From: Lysobacter antibioticus
Lineage (GTDB): Bacteria > Pseudomonadota > Gammaproteobacteria > Xanthomonadales > Xanthomonadaceae
Length of the DNA: 64,000 nt
Direction: 5' to 3'
Assembly: GCF_001442535.1 (NCBI RefSeq)
Contig: NZ_CP013141.1
Coordinates: 2,346,803 to 2,410,802 of the forward strand
The notes below the pieces were generated by a model. The model searched no databases. It worked only from the letters and a program-made list of their open reading frames with translations, and was not told the DNA's origin. Shown piece by piece: positions 43,079-52,557 of the stretch. How positions within the stretch are numbered: the stretch's first letter is position 1; every line of letters starts with the position of its first letter. Both the position numbers and the translations under genes were made by a program.

Positions 43079-43372
43079 GACGAAACCTCCTGTTTAGTCG
43101 AAAGGAATTGCGAAGCGAAGCGTCGCCCCCTGGCCCGGCGGACCGGCACGGCTGCGTCCCCGCGATACGGTCGAAACCGCATGCGAGGGTTACCGGGTGG
43201 GGCGGCTTCGAGTCCATGACTCCCGTCACCGAAACGGAGGCCGTCGGATCCAAACTGAGACCGACGACTCTGCGAATGCTTCCGCAGCTGTCGGTTCCGA
43301 CAGGGCGGGCATTGGATTCTTGGCGGACCGATCTTGGCGGACCGATAGATCGGCCAACGACTCGCGTTCGAG
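43079..43372. other. 294-base spacer, probable promoter region of the peptide/YcaO unit
   Basis: No gene is visible. A direct repeat CTTGGCGGACCGAT occurs twice in tandem at 43319-43347. The strong ribosome site of the peptide gene is at its left edge. No clear -35/-10 pair could be assigned. Confidence 0.4.
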
Positions 43373-44194
43373 TCAGAACACGTTGGCGCGACGCAGTTCC
43401 TGTTCGGCCAGGAACACCGCCGCGTTCTGCGGCAGGCTCTTCGGGCCGGTCACGCAGCTGACGAACACGTACTCGCGCGTACCGCGCTTGACCTGGCCGA
43501 CCAGCCAGCGCACGCCTTCCCGGCCGTCCATCACCGTCGATGCGCTCTTGGCCGCCACCGAGGTGTCGTCGCGCGGCGGCGAAGCACCGAACGGCGCCAC
43601 ACCGAAGCTGCCGACCACCACACCCGGGGGTTGGCGCAGGCCAGAACGCACGTCGGCGATCGCCTGCCGGCTCACGCCCAATTCCTCGCGGAAGAAGCGA
43701 CGCAGGAACAGCAGCTGCTCGTCCGGCGACACCTTGAGCGAACCGCCGTCCCAGAAGTTGGTGGCGCCGCTGCTGGTGTCGGCATTGCCGTAGTTGAAGC
43801 GGACCATGTACTCGCGCTCGCGCTGCGCGCCGAGGCGCTGGGCGATGCGCTGGAAGTACCAGGGCGCGGAGAATTGCAGCGCCGTATCCAAGGTCTGGTC
43901 GCTGCCGCCGGCATTGCCGCCGCTGTCGGCACCGATGCGCTCCTGGGCCCGGACGATGCCGCCGTCGAGCCCGGCGAGCGCATGCGGGATGTCGAAGGTC
44001 GCGCCCGGGCTGACCCGGCGGCTGCACGCAGCCGAGGGCGTGCGGCTGATCTCGCCGCCGCTGAGGTCGTACAGCACGAAACAGGACTGGATCTTCGGCT
44101 CGCTGCCAGGGGGACCCATCGACTGGGCGTGGGCCTGGGTTGCCGGGCCGCAGAGCGAAACGGCGAACAATGCCGCGGTGAGGATAGCTTTCAT
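43373..44194 (-). CDS. class D beta-lactamase (OXA)-like protein lacking the catalytic Ser and Lys
   Basis: A 273-aa exported protein: signal peptide ending AHA, then an OXA-type fold. The order of family motifs is kept, but the residues have changed: the STFK box reads ATFD (65-68, within SPGATFDIPHAL), SxV reads SAP (109-111), YGN is intact (135-137, NYGNADTSSG) followed by FWDGGSLKVS, and KTG reads KSA (216-218). Class D enzymes need the Ser nucleophile and the carboxylated Lys of STFK, so hydrolysis of beta-lactams is not expected. The frame is intact and the protein is likely a binding or signalling pseudoenzyme. Neighbours give no hint. Confidence 0.8.
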   Translation of the reverse strand: MKAILTAALFAVSLCGPATQAHAQSMGPPGSEPKIQSCFVLYDLSGGEISRTPSAACSRRVSPGATFDIPHALAGLDGGIVRAQERIGADSGGNAGGSDQTLDTALQFSAPWYFQRIAQRLGAQREREYMVRFNYGNADTSSGATNFWDGGSLKVSPDEQLLFLRRFFREELGVSRQAIADVRSGLRQPPGVVVGSFGVAPFGASPPRDDTSVAAKSASTVMDGREGVRWLVGQVKRGTREYVFVSCVTGPKSLPQNAAVFLAEQELRRANVF

Positions 44195-44420
44195 GCCTGC
44201 GATGCTCCTTGCGAAGGCGTAACGACGGGGGCGGGCCGGCCGGGACGCGAACCCCGTGGGTATCGCCGTCGCATCCACCCTGCTCGCCCCAGGATGCCAT
44301 GCCTTATACGCGTATTTCGACCGTGGCGCGCGATGGCGACCGGCCCGGATCGGCGGCCGCTTGACCTGAAGCGCGCTCGAGGTCCTATGCTCGGCTTCCC
44401 TCACCCAGGCACAGGACGGC

Positions 44421-46253
44421 ATGGCCGCCATTCCTCCCACCAGCGAATCCGCCGCCGACACCGACGGCGCCGCCCCGGTCGCCCGCACCGCCGGGCGCCG
44501 CGGCGAATGGTCGGTGATCGGCTCGCTGCTGCCGTATCTGCGGCCCTACCTGGGCCGGATCGCGATCGCGCTGGCGATGGTAGTCGCGGCCAAACTGTTG
44601 AATCTGTACGTGCCCCTGGCGCTCAAGCAGCTCATCGACCGGCTCAATATCGAAGTCACCCCGCTGATGCTGCCGGTCGCCTTGCTGCTGTCGTATGGCG
44701 CGGCGCGGATCGGCGTGACCTTGTTCACCGAATTGCGCCAGGTCGTGTTCGCCCGGGTCATGGCGCGGACCTCGCGCCAAGTGACGCTGCAGGTGTTCCG
44801 CCACCTGCACGGCCTGAGCCTGAAGTTCCACCTCGCGCGCCGCACCGGCGGCGTCGCCCGCGACGTCGAACGCGGCGGCAGCTCGATCGCCGACCTGCTC
44901 GACTGGACCATCTACACCATCATCCCGGTGATCCTCGAAGTGGCGATGGTCACCACCGTGCTGGTGTGGATCTACGACTGGCGTTACGCCGCGATCACCC
45001 TCGGCACCTTGTTCGCCTACGGCCTATGGACGTTCTCGGTCACCGAGTGGCGCACGCGCTACTACCGGGCCTCGGTCGAGGCCGACACGCGCGCCAACGA
45101 ACGCGCGGTGGATTCGCTGTTGAATTACGAGACCGTCAAATACTTCAACAACGAAGAACACGAGGCGCGGCGTTACGACGACAACCTGCGCCACCTGGAG
45201 AATGCCCAGGTCATGTCGATCAAGACCTTGGCGGTGCTCAATCTCGGCCAGAGCCTGGTGGTCGCCATCGGCGTCACCGCGATGATGTGGCTGGCCGCCA
45301 GCGGCGTGGTCGCCGGGGACATGACGGTCGGCGACCTGGTACTGGTGAACGCCTACCTGCTGCAGCTGTCGGCGCCGTTGTTCATGCTCGGCATGATGTA
45401 CCGCGAGGTGAAGCAGGCCCTGACCAACATGGAGCGCTTGTTCGACCTGCTCGACGAACGCCAGGACGTGCGCGACTCGAGCGATGCCGAGGTACTGGCG
45501 TCCTCGCATCCGACGGTCGCCTTCCGCAACGTCCGCTTCGGCTACGACCCGCGCCGCAAAATCCTGCAGGGCATCGATTTCGAGATCGCTTCCGGCGCGA
45601 CCGTGGCGGTGGTCGGCCATTCCGGCTCGGGCAAGTCGACCCTGGCGCGATTGCTGTATCGCTTCTACGACGTCGACGCCGGCTCCATCGCCATCGACGG
45701 CCACGACCTGCGCGCCCTGACCCAGGCCTCGCTGCGCGGCTCGATCGCGATCGTCCCGCAGGACACGGTGCTGTTCAACGACAGCATCGGCTACAACATC
45801 CGCTACGGCCGGCCCGAAGCCGGCGAGGACGAAGTCGTGGCGGCCGCACGCGCCGCGCATATCCACGACTTCATCGTCGGCCTGCCCGACGGTTACGACA
45901 CCCCGGTCGGCGAGCGCGGCCTGAAATTGTCCGGCGGCGAGAAACAGCGCGTCGCGATCGCCCGCGCCCTGCTCAAGAACCCTTCGATCCTGATCTTCGA
46001 CGAAGCCACCTCGGCGCTCGACTCGAAGTCCGAACGCGCGATCCAGGCCGAGCTCGACCGACTCGCGATCGGGCGCACTACCTTGGTGATCGCGCATCGG
46101 CTGTCGACGGTCATGGACGCCGACCAGATCCTGGTGATGGACGCCGGCCGCATCATCGAGCGCGGCACGCACTCGCAACTGCGGGCACTCGACGGCGTGT
46201 ATGCGCAGATGTGGGAGCTGCAGCAGCGGCAGGAGGACGCGGCGCTGGCCTGA
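44421..46253 (+). CDS. Atm1-type ABC half-transporter
   Basis: A 610-aa ABC exporter half-transporter. The N-terminal membrane domain (about 35-330) has six hydrophobic segments and the family motif LNYETVKYFNNE. The ATPase domain follows (about 355-595) with Walker A GHSGSGKST, signature LSGGEKQR and Walker B ILIFDEAT. The ETVKYFNNE segment and the overall sequence fit the Atm1/HMT family that exports glutathione-linked or metal-related compounds. It is divergent from the OXA-like gene and has its own promoter region of about 225 bases. Confidence 0.9.
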   Translation: MAAIPPTSESAADTDGAAPVARTAGRRGEWSVIGSLLPYLRPYLGRIAIALAMVVAAKLLNLYVPLALKQLIDRLNIEVTPLMLPVALLLSYGAARIGVTLFTELRQVVFARVMARTSRQVTLQVFRHLHGLSLKFHLARRTGGVARDVERGGSSIADLLDWTIYTIIPVILEVAMVTTVLVWIYDWRYAAITLGTLFAYGLWTFSVTEWRTRYYRASVEADTRANERAVDSLLNYETVKYFNNEEHEARRYDDNLRHLENAQVMSIKTLAVLNLGQSLVVAIGVTAMMWLAASGVVAGDMTVGDLVLVNAYLLQLSAPLFMLGMMYREVKQALTNMERLFDLLDERQDVRDSSDAEVLASSHPTVAFRNVRFGYDPRRKILQGIDFEIASGATVAVVGHSGSGKSTLARLLYRFYDVDAGSIAIDGHDLRALTQASLRGSIAIVPQDTVLFNDSIGYNIRYGRPEAGEDEVVAAARAAHIHDFIVGLPDGYDTPVGERGLKLSGGEKQRVAIARALLKNPSILIFDEATSALDSKSERAIQAELDRLAIGRTTLVIAHRLSTVMDADQILVMDAGRIIERGTHSQLRALDGVYAQMWELQQRQEDAALA

Positions 46254-46284
46254 GCCGCCCGGCCCGTCGCTGATGGCTAAGGCC

Positions 46285-46815
46285 TCAAACCGAAGCGTCG
46301 GGTTCCCAGACCATGTAGACGTCGGCGCGCTGATAATGCGAGCCCGGCCGCGGCGCCGGGCGATGACGGAAGCCCACGCTCTCGTAGAGTTTGAGCGCAG
46401 GCCCCAGACGCGTGCTGGATTCCAGGAATAACTCGCGCCCGCCCATCTGGCGGAACGCATCGATCGCGCCGGCCATCAGCTTGCGGCCGATGCCGCCGCC
46501 GCGCAGCGACGGTTCCACCGCCATCTTGGTCAACTCGACCAGGCCGTCTTCGTGGCGCATCAAGGCGACCGTGCCGAGCACCTGGTCGGCATCATCGACG
46601 GCGAACAGAACCCGGCCACCGGCGGCGAGCAGATGCGTCTGCGGATCGCCGAGCACTTCGCGGTCGACGGGCTCGACCGTGAACCAGCGCTCCAGCCATT
46701 CGATGTTGAGGCGGGCGAACTCGCCGCGCCAGCGCGGTTCGAAATCGACCACGCGGACGGCCCCGACCACCTGCAAGGGGGCCGGTGCGGAATCGTTGGA
46801 TGTCTCATCGCTCAT
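46285..46815 (-). CDS. GNAT-family N-acetyltransferase
   Basis: A 176-aa GNAT acetyltransferase that would use acetyl-CoA. Motif A is visible as VEPSLRGGGIGRKLMAGAI (pyrophosphate loop), with LTKMAV before it and LYESVGFRHRP near the C-terminus. The substrate is unknown. The ATG at 46815 gives a normal GNAT N-terminus; an upstream start at 46863 would add an unlikely basic leader. Confidence 0.88.
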   Translation of the reverse strand: MSDETSNDSAPAPLQVVGAVRVVDFEPRWRGEFARLNIEWLERWFTVEPVDREVLGDPQTHLLAAGGRVLFAVDDADQVLGTVALMRHEDGLVELTKMAVEPSLRGGGIGRKLMAGAIDAFRQMGGRELFLESSTRLGPALKLYESVGFRHRPAPRPGSHYQRADVYMVWEPDASV

Positions 46816-46909
46816 GCCTCGATCATAGACCGGCCGGCGCGGCGTTCGTAGCCATGAAGACAACGACGGCGGCCGCAGCCGCCATCATGGGAACAACCGG
46901 CCCGCGCGC

Positions 46910-47563
46910 TCAGGGCTTGCCGTTGCCCTTGTCGCCCCTGCCCGGCCCTCGCCCCTGCGCGGCGCTCTTGCTCTTGCCGGCGTGGTCTTTGCCGCTTTTG
47001 TCTTTGCCGGGCTTGGCCTTGGCCGACTTGGCTTCGCCACGATCGCGCTCGTAATCGCGATAGGGGCGGTTCGGATAGTCGCGACGCAGCTCGGTGTCGA
47101 TGGTGATGGGCCGCCCCCAGCGGTCGTAGGTCGGCACGAAGCCGCGCTTGAGGCGATGGAACTCGGCCGAACCGGGCTTGATGCCCAGGCGCAGCGCGAT
47201 CGCGCCCCAGCCGTCGGCGTGGTCGCGGTCCCACTCGTCGACCACGTAACGACAGGGCCGGCCCAGCACCTGTGCGATCGCACAGGCGTAATAAACATCG
47301 CCCGGCGTCCAGCGGCGTTGGTTCAACAGATCGCCGACCAGTTCGCGCGGCGCACCGTAGTAGCGAACCATTTCGTCGATGAAAGGCTCGCGGTAACGCG
47401 CGCCATAGCGGTTGATATCGCCTAGCCAGGCATCCACCCAGACGTCGCCGCTGCGCGGATTCCAGCCGGCCGCGACGTCCTGCGCCTGGACCGTTCCGCC
47501 GCCCAGCAAGGCCGCGACGGACGCGGTCAGGGCGAAAAAATGGGTCTTGAGCTTGTTAGGCAT
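46910..47563 (-). CDS. secreted protein with Lys/Gly-rich tail
   Basis: A 217-aa exported protein: signal peptide ending TVQA, a conserved-looking globular domain (DVWVDAWLGDINRYGARYRE, MVRYYGAPRELVGDLL, PGDVYYACAIAQVLGRP, RWGRPITIDTELRR), and a 50-residue C-terminal tail of Lys, Gly, Ser and Asp that is probably disordered. No named function. Confidence 0.72.
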   Translation of the reverse strand: MPNKLKTHFFALTASVAALLGGGTVQAQDVAAGWNPRSGDVWVDAWLGDINRYGARYREPFIDEMVRYYGAPRELVGDLLNQRRWTPGDVYYACAIAQVLGRPCRYVVDEWDRDHADGWGAIALRLGIKPGSAEFHRLKRGFVPTYDRWGRPITIDTELRRDYPNRPYRDYERDRGEAKSAKAKPGKDKSGKDHAGKSKSAAQGRGPGRGDKGNGKP

Positions 47564-47651
47564 GGGAACCTCCTGGCAGCCGGGACGCGGTGGCTGCGTA
47601 CCCGGAATCTATTGCGGCGATCGCGCAGCGGTGCAGCGAGACGCCGCGCGG

Positions 47652-48164
47652 TCAGCGCGAAATGGTGAACTTGCCGAAGGCCACGCCGATGTCCCAGCCT
47701 TCGCCGGTGCCGGCCAGGGCCAGCGACACCTCGCCCTTGGTCATGACTTGCGCCTTGCTCGACTTGGCCGCGCCGGCATGGGCTTCGGCGGTAGCGTAGC
47801 TGCCGAGCGTTTCGGCGATGTTGTGCACGCCGGAGAACTCGCCGGTGCCGTTGACGATGCGCGACTTGCCGAAGCTCAGGCCGCCGCCCTTGGCGCTGAT
47901 CCGCACCGACAGGCTCTGGCCGTTGCTGCAGCTGATCGTACCGTTGCCCGAGGAGGTCTTGTAGAACACCGACCAGCCGGACATGTTGAATTTCAGTTTG
48001 CAGTCGACCGAACCGCGGGCGGATGCGGCGCCCGGCAGGGCGATCGCCGCCAGCAGCAGCGCGCCGAGCAGGGCGCGCCGCGGACGCAGGCGCGACAGCG
48101 GACCCGGGACGGCGGCGGCGGCGGCGGCGGGATTCTTCGCGGAATTTTCAATAACGGTACGCAT
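47652..48164 (-). CDS. secreted protein, unknown
   Basis: A 170-aa protein with a long basic-hydrophobic export signal (LRPRRALLGALLLAAIALPGAASA, about residues 26-49). The mature domain is beta-rich and contains two cysteines (VDCKLKFNMSGWSVFYKTSSG, GTISCSNGQSLSVRI, GGLSFGKSRI). The fold recalls small exported proteins of Xanthomonadaceae, but no function is recognised. Confidence 0.7.
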   Translation of the reverse strand: MRTVIENSAKNPAAAAAAVPGPLSRLRPRRALLGALLLAAIALPGAASARGSVDCKLKFNMSGWSVFYKTSSGNGTISCSNGQSLSVRISAKGGGLSFGKSRIVNGTGEFSGVHNIAETLGSYATAEAHAGAAKSSKAQVMTKGEVSLALAGTGEGWDIGVAFGKFTISR

Positions 48165-48328
48165 GGGCGGGCCTCGAACGATGGCGGAACCGGTCATGGA
48201 CGACGGCGTGTCGTGCCGGTGAGGGAGGCTAACACTGCCGGGCGGCAGCGCTCGCGAACCTGCGGCCGCGCCGGTCAAACGACGACGGCGCCCGAGGCGC
48301 CGTCGTGTGGCTGCGGACCGACGCCCGG

Positions 48329-48778
48329 TCAGTCGTCGTAACGGTCGCGCCAGCGGCCGTTGTCGTGGCGGCCGTAGCGGCCGCGGTCGTGACGGTCGTA
48401 GTAGCGGTTGTCGTAACGATGGTCGTAGCGCGGATCGTAGTAGCTGGTCTTGCACTTGCCGCGATGATTGCAGTCGCGGTCGTAATAGCGCGGGCCGTAG
48501 CTGTAGCGCGGCGGCGCCGGGCGATAACGATGCTCGACGTAGCGCGGCGCGTTGCGGTAATAGGTCGGACGGCCGTAGCGGTCGTGCACGACGATCAGCC
48601 GGTCGTTGTAACCGTAGTTGCCGTAGCGGTAGTACGGGGTGTTGTTGCGCACGATCACGTCGGCGATGTCGACGATCACGCGGGCCAGATCGTCGGCTCG
48701 GGCCGGGGCAGGAATCGCGACCGCGCCGATGCCGGCGGCGATGACGATCGGTGCTAGCCAGCGGGACAAGGCGGTCAT
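48329..48778 (-). CDS. secreted Tyr/Arg-rich protein
   Basis: A 149-aa exported protein: signal peptide ending ARA, a short helical start (DDLARVIVDIADVIVRN), then a low-complexity region of Tyr, Arg, Asp and His (YYRYGNYGYNDRL, RYDHRYDNRYYDRHDRGRY). Such compositions occur in RcnB-like and other periplasmic proteins of uncertain role. Two cysteines (CNHRGKC) may form a disulfide. Confidence 0.7.
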   Translation of the reverse strand: MTALSRWLAPIVIAAGIGAVAIPAPARADDLARVIVDIADVIVRNNTPYYRYGNYGYNDRLIVVHDRYGRPTYYRNAPRYVEHRYRPAPPRYSYGPRYYDRDCNHRGKCKTSYYDPRYDHRYDNRYYDRHDRGRYGRHDNGRWRDRYDD

Positions 48779-49192
48779 GTCGGTCTCCTGTAAAGCCTGC
48801 TCCTCGGCAGGCACGATGCGAATGTGCCTTCGTCACCGTGAACCGGCTTGGAATGATTCCGGGGTCGCCGCCAGCCGCTCAGTCGCGGTTGCAACGGCAG
48901 TCACGGGGGGACGCTCGGCCCTCACCGGCCGCCCCCGGAATGGCCGCCGGCTCCCCCGCTGCGCAGCCGGCGTTCAGGCGCCAAATCGGACCCGATCCGT
49001 GCGCTCGGCAGCAACGTCGCGCCCTTGCAGCGGCCGCCGTCTGGCGGGAGCGTAAAGCGGCTCTGCGGGCCCGCGCAAAGCGCAAGCGCAGATCTCGCGA
49101 ATGACCCGGCCTCGTCGCCAGACCGGCCCGAGTCGTTGCGCGGGCCGGCCATGCCGATGCAGTTCGCCCGACCTCGCCGTCGCCGACCTCGC

Positions 49193-49765
49193 TCAGCGAC
49201 GCGCCCGGACCGGCCGGTACCGCTTATCGTCGCCGTAGGCCTTGGCCTTCATGTCGATGTTCGCGCACAGCCGCCCCTCGCACAGGGACACATCGGCCCG
49301 GTTGTAGGCGCGCATCAGCTCGGCCTTGACTCTGTTTTCGTCGATGTCGGCACGGTAGCGCCACGACAGCCAGCCGCCCCCGGCCAGCAACAGCAGAACG
49401 CTGCCAAACGCAGCGACCACGACTTTCCAGACCAGTCGCGTATGCAGCCACTCGAGACGCTTAATCTGCCCCGTCAATCCCTGCGAACCCTGCTGCAGTA
49501 ACGCGCCGGCCTGTTGCAGACGCTGCTCGTATGCATCCACTGGCTGCGATAGCCCGCCCTCTACCTTGCCGATCACCGCTCCGGACAGACCGCGCAGACT
49601 GTCGTCGGCCGACTGGAAGACCGTCCCCACTACCTGCTGCGACAGCTCCTTCAACTGCAGGCACGTCTCGCGCTGATGCTTTCCGATTTCCTCGCAACGG
49701 CGTTCGAATTGCTCCATCAAGACCGCAGTCCTGCCGATCAGCGCCGTCAACTCGTCTTGCCGCAT
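49193..49765 (-). CDS. coiled-coil protein with one membrane segment, partner of the cyclase-like toxin
   Basis: A 190-aa protein. Residues 1-108 are helical and coiled-coil-like (LMEQFERRCEEIGKHQRE, VDAYEQRLQQAGALLQQG), a single membrane segment lies at about 114-134 (VVVAAFGSVLLLLAGGGWLSW), and a short C-terminal domain with a cysteine pair follows (CEGRLC). It lies 108 bases downstream of the cyclase-like toxin gene on the same strand. It could be an immunity protein or a chaperone; there is no family evidence. Confidence 0.65.
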   Translation of the reverse strand: MRQDELTALIGRTAVLMEQFERRCEEIGKHQRETCLQLKELSQQVVGTVFQSADDSLRGLSGAVIGKVEGGLSQPVDAYEQRLQQAGALLQQGSQGLTGQIKRLEWLHTRLVWKVVVAAFGSVLLLLAGGGWLSWRYRADIDENRVKAELMRAYNRADVSLCEGRLCANIDMKAKAYGDDKRYRPVRARR

Positions 49766-49873
49766 TCAAGCGCCTCCCCCGTGCATTCTCGAGCCGAGCC
49801 CGCATTTCTTGGACTTGGACTCGGGTCGGCCCCGGACCCGACGCCCCATCGGCGCCGGGTCGCGGATCGCCGA

Positions 49874-51031
49874 TCACTTCATGCGCTGTACGCTCAGGCC
49901 CGGCAAGGTCTGTTCGACGGCCTGCTGCTGACTGTCGACCGTAACCACCGCCTCGCTGCGCAGCTCGCGTCCCGGCGCAGCCGCCGCGGCTTGCTGGGTC
50001 ATTTGCCGAAACGCATCGCGATCGCCGCTTTGCGATGCCGTCAGCATGCGATCGACGATGGCGGAAGGAGGGCTATCGGCCAGCTGCGACGCGGTGGGAA
50101 CAGGCGGCTTCGCGGGCGTATCGTCGCGCCGGCCGTACTTCACCATGCCCGGCTTCTCCGAATCGGCGAAAGTCCTGACGCCGTCGGGATTCCAGGTTTC
50201 CTTTATGTGCGCCCCGACGCTTCGATAGTAGTCGGCAAGCTGCTTCGTATCTTGAATCATCGACCATTTGCCGCGATCGACTATCGCCACCGGGAATTCA
50301 CCCGGCTTGGCGACCGCCCCCAAAAAACCCCCGCTCTTTTTCACCACCTCGGCCTCATGGCTGACCATGTAGCTGGAGAAACTGACCTGCGGACCGTGGC
50401 GGATCACATTGTGCTCGATATCGACGACCGGACGATTCGCATCCACCGCGGCCACCGCACTGTTGATCGCGTGCCTGATCGCCAGCTCTTCCTTTGAGCC
50501 GACCAGCGGCGTATGCGGCAAGCCGGCTCCGCGAAACGTCAACATGTCGTGCATGTCGTAGTCGCCGGTGAACGGCAGCGCCCTCCAGCTTTCCTTTGCT
50601 TTGAGCGGGGCCAGCGACTCCTCCAACCGGTTCATGTCGATGGGGTAGATGTTCCCCTTGACCTGATCGCCCAGGCCATGACCGCTGCTGAGATAGATAC
50701 CTGTCAGTTCTCCGCTGGCCTTTTCCCAATGGCCGACATAGCCCTCGATACCGGCGTCGCGCACCTTCTGCAACATGCCCGCGGCGTTCGCCGGATATGC
50801 CTTGGCTATCGACGATTGCTTGATGGTTTTCTCGAGAATATCGTGACCTTTAGCCGCCGCCCCTTCTTCGAGGGCGGCCAGCGTAGCGGCGCCCGCCGCC
50901 CTGAAGCTGACGGCAAAATTCCCTTTGCGCGACGCCTCTTCGATCGCGACCCGATGTTGCGGCGTCAAGAATTCCCTCTCGACCTGACTGATCACATCCT
51001 CGTATTTCTTTCCACCGGCATTCTTGCCCAC
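49874..51031 (-). CDS. putative CyaA/EF/ExoY-type nucleotidyl cyclase toxin
   Basis: A 385-aa protein without a signal peptide. The GTG at 51031 follows AGGAGG with five-base spacing and is preferred over the longer frame. Residues 38-290 resemble the edema-factor/ExoY cyclase domain. Seen are an FRAAG strand, an AAKGHDILEKTIKQSS segment where the family has its basic ATP-binding residues (K61, K68, K71), FTGDYDMHDM with a DxD pair (D157, D159) like the metal-binding pair of the family, and a VIRHGPQVSF motif (H212) like its conserved HG. The C-terminal 75 residues are Ala/Gln-rich and could be a secretion tail. These toxins make cAMP or other cyclic nucleotides in target cells once bound to a host cofactor. 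Assignment is by eye and moderate. Confidence 0.5.
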   Translation of the reverse strand: MGKNAGGKKYEDVISQVEREFLTPQHRVAIEEASRKGNFAVSFRAAGAATLAALEEGAAAKGHDILEKTIKQSSIAKAYPANAAGMLQKVRDAGIEGYVGHWEKASGELTGIYLSSGHGLGDQVKGNIYPIDMNRLEESLAPLKAKESWRALPFTGDYDMHDMLTFRGAGLPHTPLVGSKEELAIRHAINSAVAAVDANRPVVDIEHNVIRHGPQVSFSSYMVSHEAEVVKKSGGFLGAVAKPGEFPVAIVDRGKWSMIQDTKQLADYYRSVGAHIKETWNPDGVRTFADSEKPGMVKYGRRDDTPAKPPVPTASQLADSPPSAIVDRMLTASQSGDRDAFRQMTQQAAAAAPGRELRSEAVVTVDSQQQAVEQTLPGLSVQRMK

Positions 51032-51846
51032 AACGACCTCCTGTTCAAATTCGATGCTTCCACAAGCAACTGCCCTGCGACTCCGGCGCGGCCGCTTTCG
51101 ACATTGCGTCGATCGCGACGCCATCGCGCGCAGTTCTCCAAAGACGCGATCGAGCGGTCATCCGCCGATGCAACCGGGCCTCGATAGCGCCATCGCAAGC
51201 GGCTGCACCCTTCCTTGGATGGCGCTGGAAGGCCGCATCTTTCGGCCAGCACGCATTAGAGGTCAGTTCCATCGGATATGGCATAGGGAAAGTTCTTAGC
51301 TCACTCGTGTCCCTCTGCCGCCGCCCGATGCGCTTATGCGTTTCGTATGCGCAACGACTCCCGCAGCGACCATACGCAGCATGTTGTCACCGCCGAGTCC
51401 GAACCGAACCGATTCGGCACGACTCGACTGATCCGCAGACTTCGCTCAGCCGTCGAGAGTTCGCCGCGGAGCATCGAGCGTGCGGCAGGCCAGTTCCAAT
51501 CCCACCCATGCAGCGTCGGAAGAATGCGGACCTAAGCGCTGTTTCGGGCTTCGCCATGAACCGCCGGCGACACGCGATCACACAGGCGATGGCGTCGTAC
51601 GCCGAATCGGCGACTCCATTCGATCGATTCCACTCGCTCGGACTAATCCGCCCGACCGGGCCGCTTCGTGCCTACGACCCTCGCCGCTCGAAACACCGGG
51701 GTTGGCGGCCGGAACCCAAGGTCGTTGACTCGCTGGAGGGCGCCGCCGGAAGGCGGCGGGTACGATCTTTGCGTTACGAACCGTGGACGGCTTGCGCCGC
51801 CGCGCGATCGGTCGCAGTCGTGATCTTCGCCGGTACCCGCGCGACC
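51032..51846. other. 815-base spacer without a recognisable gene
   Basis: Open frames across this stretch read as Arg/Pro/Ser-rich low-complexity translations on both strands, and none has a family match or a good ribosome site. It contains the presumed promoter of the cyclase-like gene. No repeats or RNA genes were recognised. Confidence 0.6.
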
Positions 51847-52557
51847 TCAGATTCCGCGATCGAAGCGCGCGATCGCCTCGGCGATCGCGCCGGCTCCGCT
51901 CACCGTCTGCAGGCGCGGATGTTCGTCGCTCATACCATGCTCCATCTCGTGCGCCCAAGTCACGTGGTAGGGCATGTGGATGCCCCAGCCGCCGAGCGCG
52001 ATCACCGGTTCGATGTCCGACCTCAGCGAGTTCCCGACCATCGCGAAAGCGCTCGGTGCCACGCCGAACTCGGACAGCACCCGCGAGTAGCTGGCGTCGT
52101 CCTTCTCCGAGACGATCTCGATGCGGTGGAACAGGTCGGCCAGGCCGCTGCGGGCCACCTTCTTTTCCTGGTGGAACAGGTCGCCCTTGGTGATCAGGAC
52201 GATGCGGTGGCGGGCCGCAACCGCTTCGACCGCTTCGCGGATGCCGGGCAACAGCTCCACCGGGTGGTCGAGCATGGCCTTGGCGAGCAGGACGATCTTG
52301 TGGATGCCGGCCGCCGAGATACGCGATTCGGTGATGTCGATGGCCGCCTCGATCATCGACAGGACCATGCCTTTGACGCCGTAGCCGAACAAGGCGAGGT
52401 TGCTGCGCTCGACGGCAAGCAGGCGCTGGCGTACCGATGCGTTGTCCACGTCGACCCAGGCGCTGAGGATCCTGTCGAATTCGACCGCGGCCTCCTGGTA
52501 ATAGCCCTCGCTATGCCAAAGCGTGTCGTCGCCGTCGAAACCTACTAGTTCCAGCAT
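51847..52557 (-). CDS. HAD-superfamily hydrolase
   Basis: A 236-aa HAD phosphatase-like hydrolase. Motif I is FDGDDTLW (nucleophile D8), motif II is VLITKGD, and motif III/IV is SEKDDASY ... AMVGNSLRSDIEPV. A helical cap lies between motifs I and II. The DGDDTLW form is seen in uncharacterised YjjG-type or dehalogenase-like proteins. Substrate unknown. Confidence 0.85.
   Translation of the reverse strand: MLELVGFDGDDTLWHSEGYYQEAAVEFDRILSAWVDVDNASVRQRLLAVERSNLALFGYGVKGMVLSMIEAAIDITESRISAAGIHKIVLLAKAMLDHPVELLPGIREAVEAVAARHRIVLITKGDLFHQEKKVARSGLADLFHRIEIVSEKDDASYSRVLSEFGVAPSAFAMVGNSLRSDIEPVIALGGWGIHMPYHVTWAHEMEHGMSDEHPRLQTVSGAGAIAEAIARFDRGI

Noticed and set aside
43373..44194. Functional OXA beta-lactamase (resistance gene)
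   Set aside because: The Ser and Lys of the STFK box are Ala and Asp, so hydrolysis is not expected.
51307..52548. Long open frame on the plus strand (413 codons)
   Set aside because: It runs antisense through the HAD gene and is Arg/Pro/His-rich, a by-product of high GC; no family match and no ribosome site.
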